Of a DNA stretch of 64,000 nucleotides, positions 62,411-64,000 are shown piece by piece. Numbering within the stretch: position 1 is the stretch's first letter; each line of letters begins with the position of its first letter. The DNA lies in assembly GCF_016820495.1 (NCBI RefSeq), contig NZ_JADHDU010000006.1:1-64000 (forward strand), read 5' to 3'. The notes below the pieces were generated by a model. That model was given only the letters and a program-made list of their open reading frames with translations. It was not told where the DNA came from and made no database searches. Source of the DNA: Planococcus beigongshangi. GTDB lineage: Bacteria > Bacillota > Bacilli > Bacillales_A > Planococcaceae. Position numbers and translations under genes: made by a program.

Positions 62411-63439
62411 TTGGTCACTCATTATAAATGTCCGAACTGCGGATCGGATATGAGTTTCGACAGTGAATCCGGTCATCTGTCCTGCCCGAGCTGTGGGCGG
62501 CAGGACGAAATCGAATCGTTTCCTGAAGAGAATATTATAAAGGAATTCGATTCGGAAGAAGTGAAGGAATACCATTGTGAAAACTGCGGGGCAATTATTC
62601 TGACAGACGCCAATACAACAGCGACCAATTGCAGTTTCTGCAGTGCGCCGGTCGTATTGTCCGATCGGCTGACGGGGGAATTTGCACCTTCCAAAGTCGT
62701 TCCGTTTAAGATCAGTAAAGATGAAGCTGTGGCAGCTTTCCGGGCGTGGACAAAGAAAGGCCGTCTTTCGCCCACCAGTTTCAAGAGCGGTGAAAGGATC
62801 AAAAAAATGACCGGCATGTATGTGCCGTTCTGGCTCTATGATATAGAAGGGTCCGCAAACGTAACAGCGCTTGCTACAAAAGTGCGCACTTATACACGTG
62901 GCGATACGGTCTATACAGAAACGGACTTTTACGATATCCATCGTGAACTGGATCTCCGTTATTTGAAAGTGCCTGCCGATGCTTCGGAAAAAATGGACGA
63001 CGAATTGATGGATAAGCTGGAACCCTATGATTACGGGGAATTGAAGGACTTTAAAATGCCGTATTTGGCAGGTTATCTTGCTGAAAAATACGATTATGAC
63101 GATGAGGCGATGTTTTCGAGAGTCGAATCGAAAGTGCTCCCCTACATCGATTCATACATAAGTTCGACTGTTTCCGGCTATTCAACTGTGAATTACTCCA
63201 ATAAAAACATCCATACACAAAAAAAGAATGTCCATTATGCCTTGTTTCCGGTATGGATGGTCTATTACGATTTCGAAAAAAAAGAACATACTTTTGCGAT
63301 GAATGGCCAAACTGGTAAAGTGGTGGGCAAACCACCCATCAGCGGCTTTAAAGTCGCCGGCTGGTTTACAGGCATTGCAGCTTCTGCGCTGCTGGCCATG
63401 AAGGCAGTATCGTTTATATGGGGAGGCGTTCTTTGGTGA
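62411..63439 (+). CDS. ydjG: TFIIB-type zinc ribbon protein, YdjG-like
   Basis: 342 residues. Two zinc ribbons at the N-terminus: CPNCGSDM with CPSCGRQ, and CENCGAII with CSFCSAPVV; then a domain with VPFKISKDEAVAAFRAWTKKG and MTGMYVPFWLYDIEG, and a C-terminal membrane helix (about 316-338). Start TTG 62411 behind GGAGGGGG. In B. subtilis it lies between pspA-like ydjF and ydjH, as here. It is proposed to belong to a membrane stress complex with an SPFH or virion-core protein. Confidence 0.88.
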   Translation: MVTHYKCPNCGSDMSFDSESGHLSCPSCGRQDEIESFPEENIIKEFDSEEVKEYHCENCGAIILTDANTTATNCSFCSAPVVLSDRLTGEFAPSKVVPFKISKDEAVAAFRAWTKKGRLSPTSFKSGERIKKMTGMYVPFWLYDIEGSANVTALATKVRTYTRGDTVYTETDFYDIHRELDLRYLKVPADASEKMDDELMDKLEPYDYGELKDFKMPYLAGYLAEKYDYDDEAMFSRVESKVLPYIDSYISSTVSGYSTVNYSNKNIHTQKKNVHYALFPVWMVYYDFEKKEHTFAMNGQTGKVVGKPPISGFKVAGWFTGIAASALLAMKAVSFIWGGVLW

Positions 63440-64000
63440 AAAAGGTGAACTTCAAAGCGCCTCTGCTTTTTTGCCTGATGCTGTTTTTGCTGTTCATTTC
63501 TTCATCAACAGCTTTTGCAGTGGCAGACCGGCATATATATGATGAAGGCAATTTACTCAGCGACTCTGAAATAGCTGAGCTGGAGGCAGTGGCAGCAGAA
63601 CACAGCCGTAAACATGATGTGGATTTCCTGTTATTGACATCCGATGATCCTGAGATTTTTTTCATCACCAATTTTATGGGTGATTTCTTTGATGACTGGG
63701 CGGAAGAGAACAATCAGGAAAATGCGGTGCTATTGACGATCAATAGTGCAACCCGCGATGTTTATCTGGCAGGTTTCGGAACGGCGCAAAGGTCTCTCGA
63801 CAACCAGCGCGTCGAACTTGTGCTTGACCGGATCATGAACGAAATGCGGGCGAATGATTTCGATGCTGCTTTCCATAAAACAGTGACAACAGCGAGCCGC
63901 TATATGGAATTTCGTCCAGGCGTCAATCCCGAACATATCTTTTTCAAAAACTGGTTTCAGATTTTGATAGCAGTGTTGCTTGGAGCTTTGATTGTCGGAA
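63436..64000 (+). CDS. ydjH: TPM-domain membrane protein, YdjH-like (cut by window end)
   Basis: The visible 188 residues hold a signal peptide (to about residue 28, ...SSSTAFA) and a TPM domain (YDEGNLLSDSEIAELEAVA, DVDFLLLTSDD, VLLTINSATRDVYLAGFG), then the beginning of a membrane helix. Start GTG 63436 overlaps the ydjG stop and follows GGAGGCG. TPM domain proteins are anchored outside the membrane; in B. subtilis ydjH is in the sigma-W controlled ydjFGHI operon. The 3' end and any ydjI lie beyond the window. Confidence 0.85.
   Translation, partial: MKKVNFKAPLLFCLMLFLLFISSSTAFAVADRHIYDEGNLLSDSEIAELEAVAAEHSRKHDVDFLLLTSDDPEIFFITNFMGDFFDDWAEENNQENAVLLTINSATRDVYLAGFGTAQRSLDNQRVELVLDRIMNEMRANDFDAAFHKTVTTASRYMEFRPGVNPEHIFFKNWFQILIAVLLGALIVG

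Overview
The window reads as chromosomal DNA of a low-to-mid GC Gram-positive bacterium of the Bacillales, most like the Planococcaceae. This is inferred from B. subtilis-like neighbourhoods (tenI-thiO-thiS-thiG-thiF, pspA-ydjG-ydjH, paiA), from strong purine-rich ribosome binding sites with many TTG/GTG starts, and from T-box, TPP-riboswitch, BirA, CcpA-like and ECF-sigma signals of Firmicute type. I see no rRNA, tRNA, CRISPR array, prophage or insertion sequence; species cannot be fixed from sequence alone.

Layout. 1-6.2 kb (mostly minus): an Hsp33-like fragment, the branched-chain amino acid carrier brnQ behind a T-box leader, then a heme-stress module hssR-hssS-hrtB-hrtA with a candidate HssR direct repeat. 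6.6-13.9 kb (plus): an isoleucine-type T-box and ilvE-ilvD-ilvB-ilvN-ilvC-ilvA. 13.9-18.6 kb: bioY behind a BirA operator, and a TPP-riboswitch operon tenI-thiO-thiS-thiG-thiF. 18.7-27.7 kb: an SDR and a flavin monooxygenase with a premature stop, an Rgg-like regulator, a decayed RelE-type toxin, two orphan peptide-ABC permeases, and an ECF sigma factor with an LCP-domain membrane partner. 27.3-31.6 kb: metabolic singletons and a FusB-type EF-G binding protein preceded by a short leader ORF.

31.7-35.5 kb: a ribose operon in which rbsR-rbsK-rbsD are intact but the transporter has collapsed: rbsA has a nonsense codon, is truncated and is joined to the 3' half of rbsB, with rbsC gone. 35.8-44.8 kb: TetR/SDR pair, DUF2087 regulator, paiA, six tandem 20-bp repeats, PadR with a HAAS/DUF4097 protein, a BceAB-type ABC transporter, a GNAT protein. 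44.9-49.6 kb (minus): an MMPL exporter, a second HssRS-like two-component system and a small heme-copper-oxidase-like membrane protein, which look like one operon. 49.8-56.6 kb: small proteins, two TIMP-like secreted proteins, a GntR-ABC operon of YtrA type, DUF2157 and GDYXXLXY proteins, an M20 amidohydrolase. 56.7-64 kb: a CitMHS citrate-type transporter with its CitST-like two-component system and a cre-like site, a DUF4256 protein, and a sigma-W-type envelope-stress operon (42-residue membrane peptide, pspA, ydjG, ydjH), cut by the window end.

The most interesting points are the duplicated HssRS-like sensors wired to different outputs, the collapsed ribose transporter, the small membrane peptide ORF leading the pspA operon behind an exact TGAAAC-N16-CGTA promoter, the leader ORF of the EF-G binding protein gene, the paired isoleucine T-boxes, and the long hairpin before the citrate transporter.
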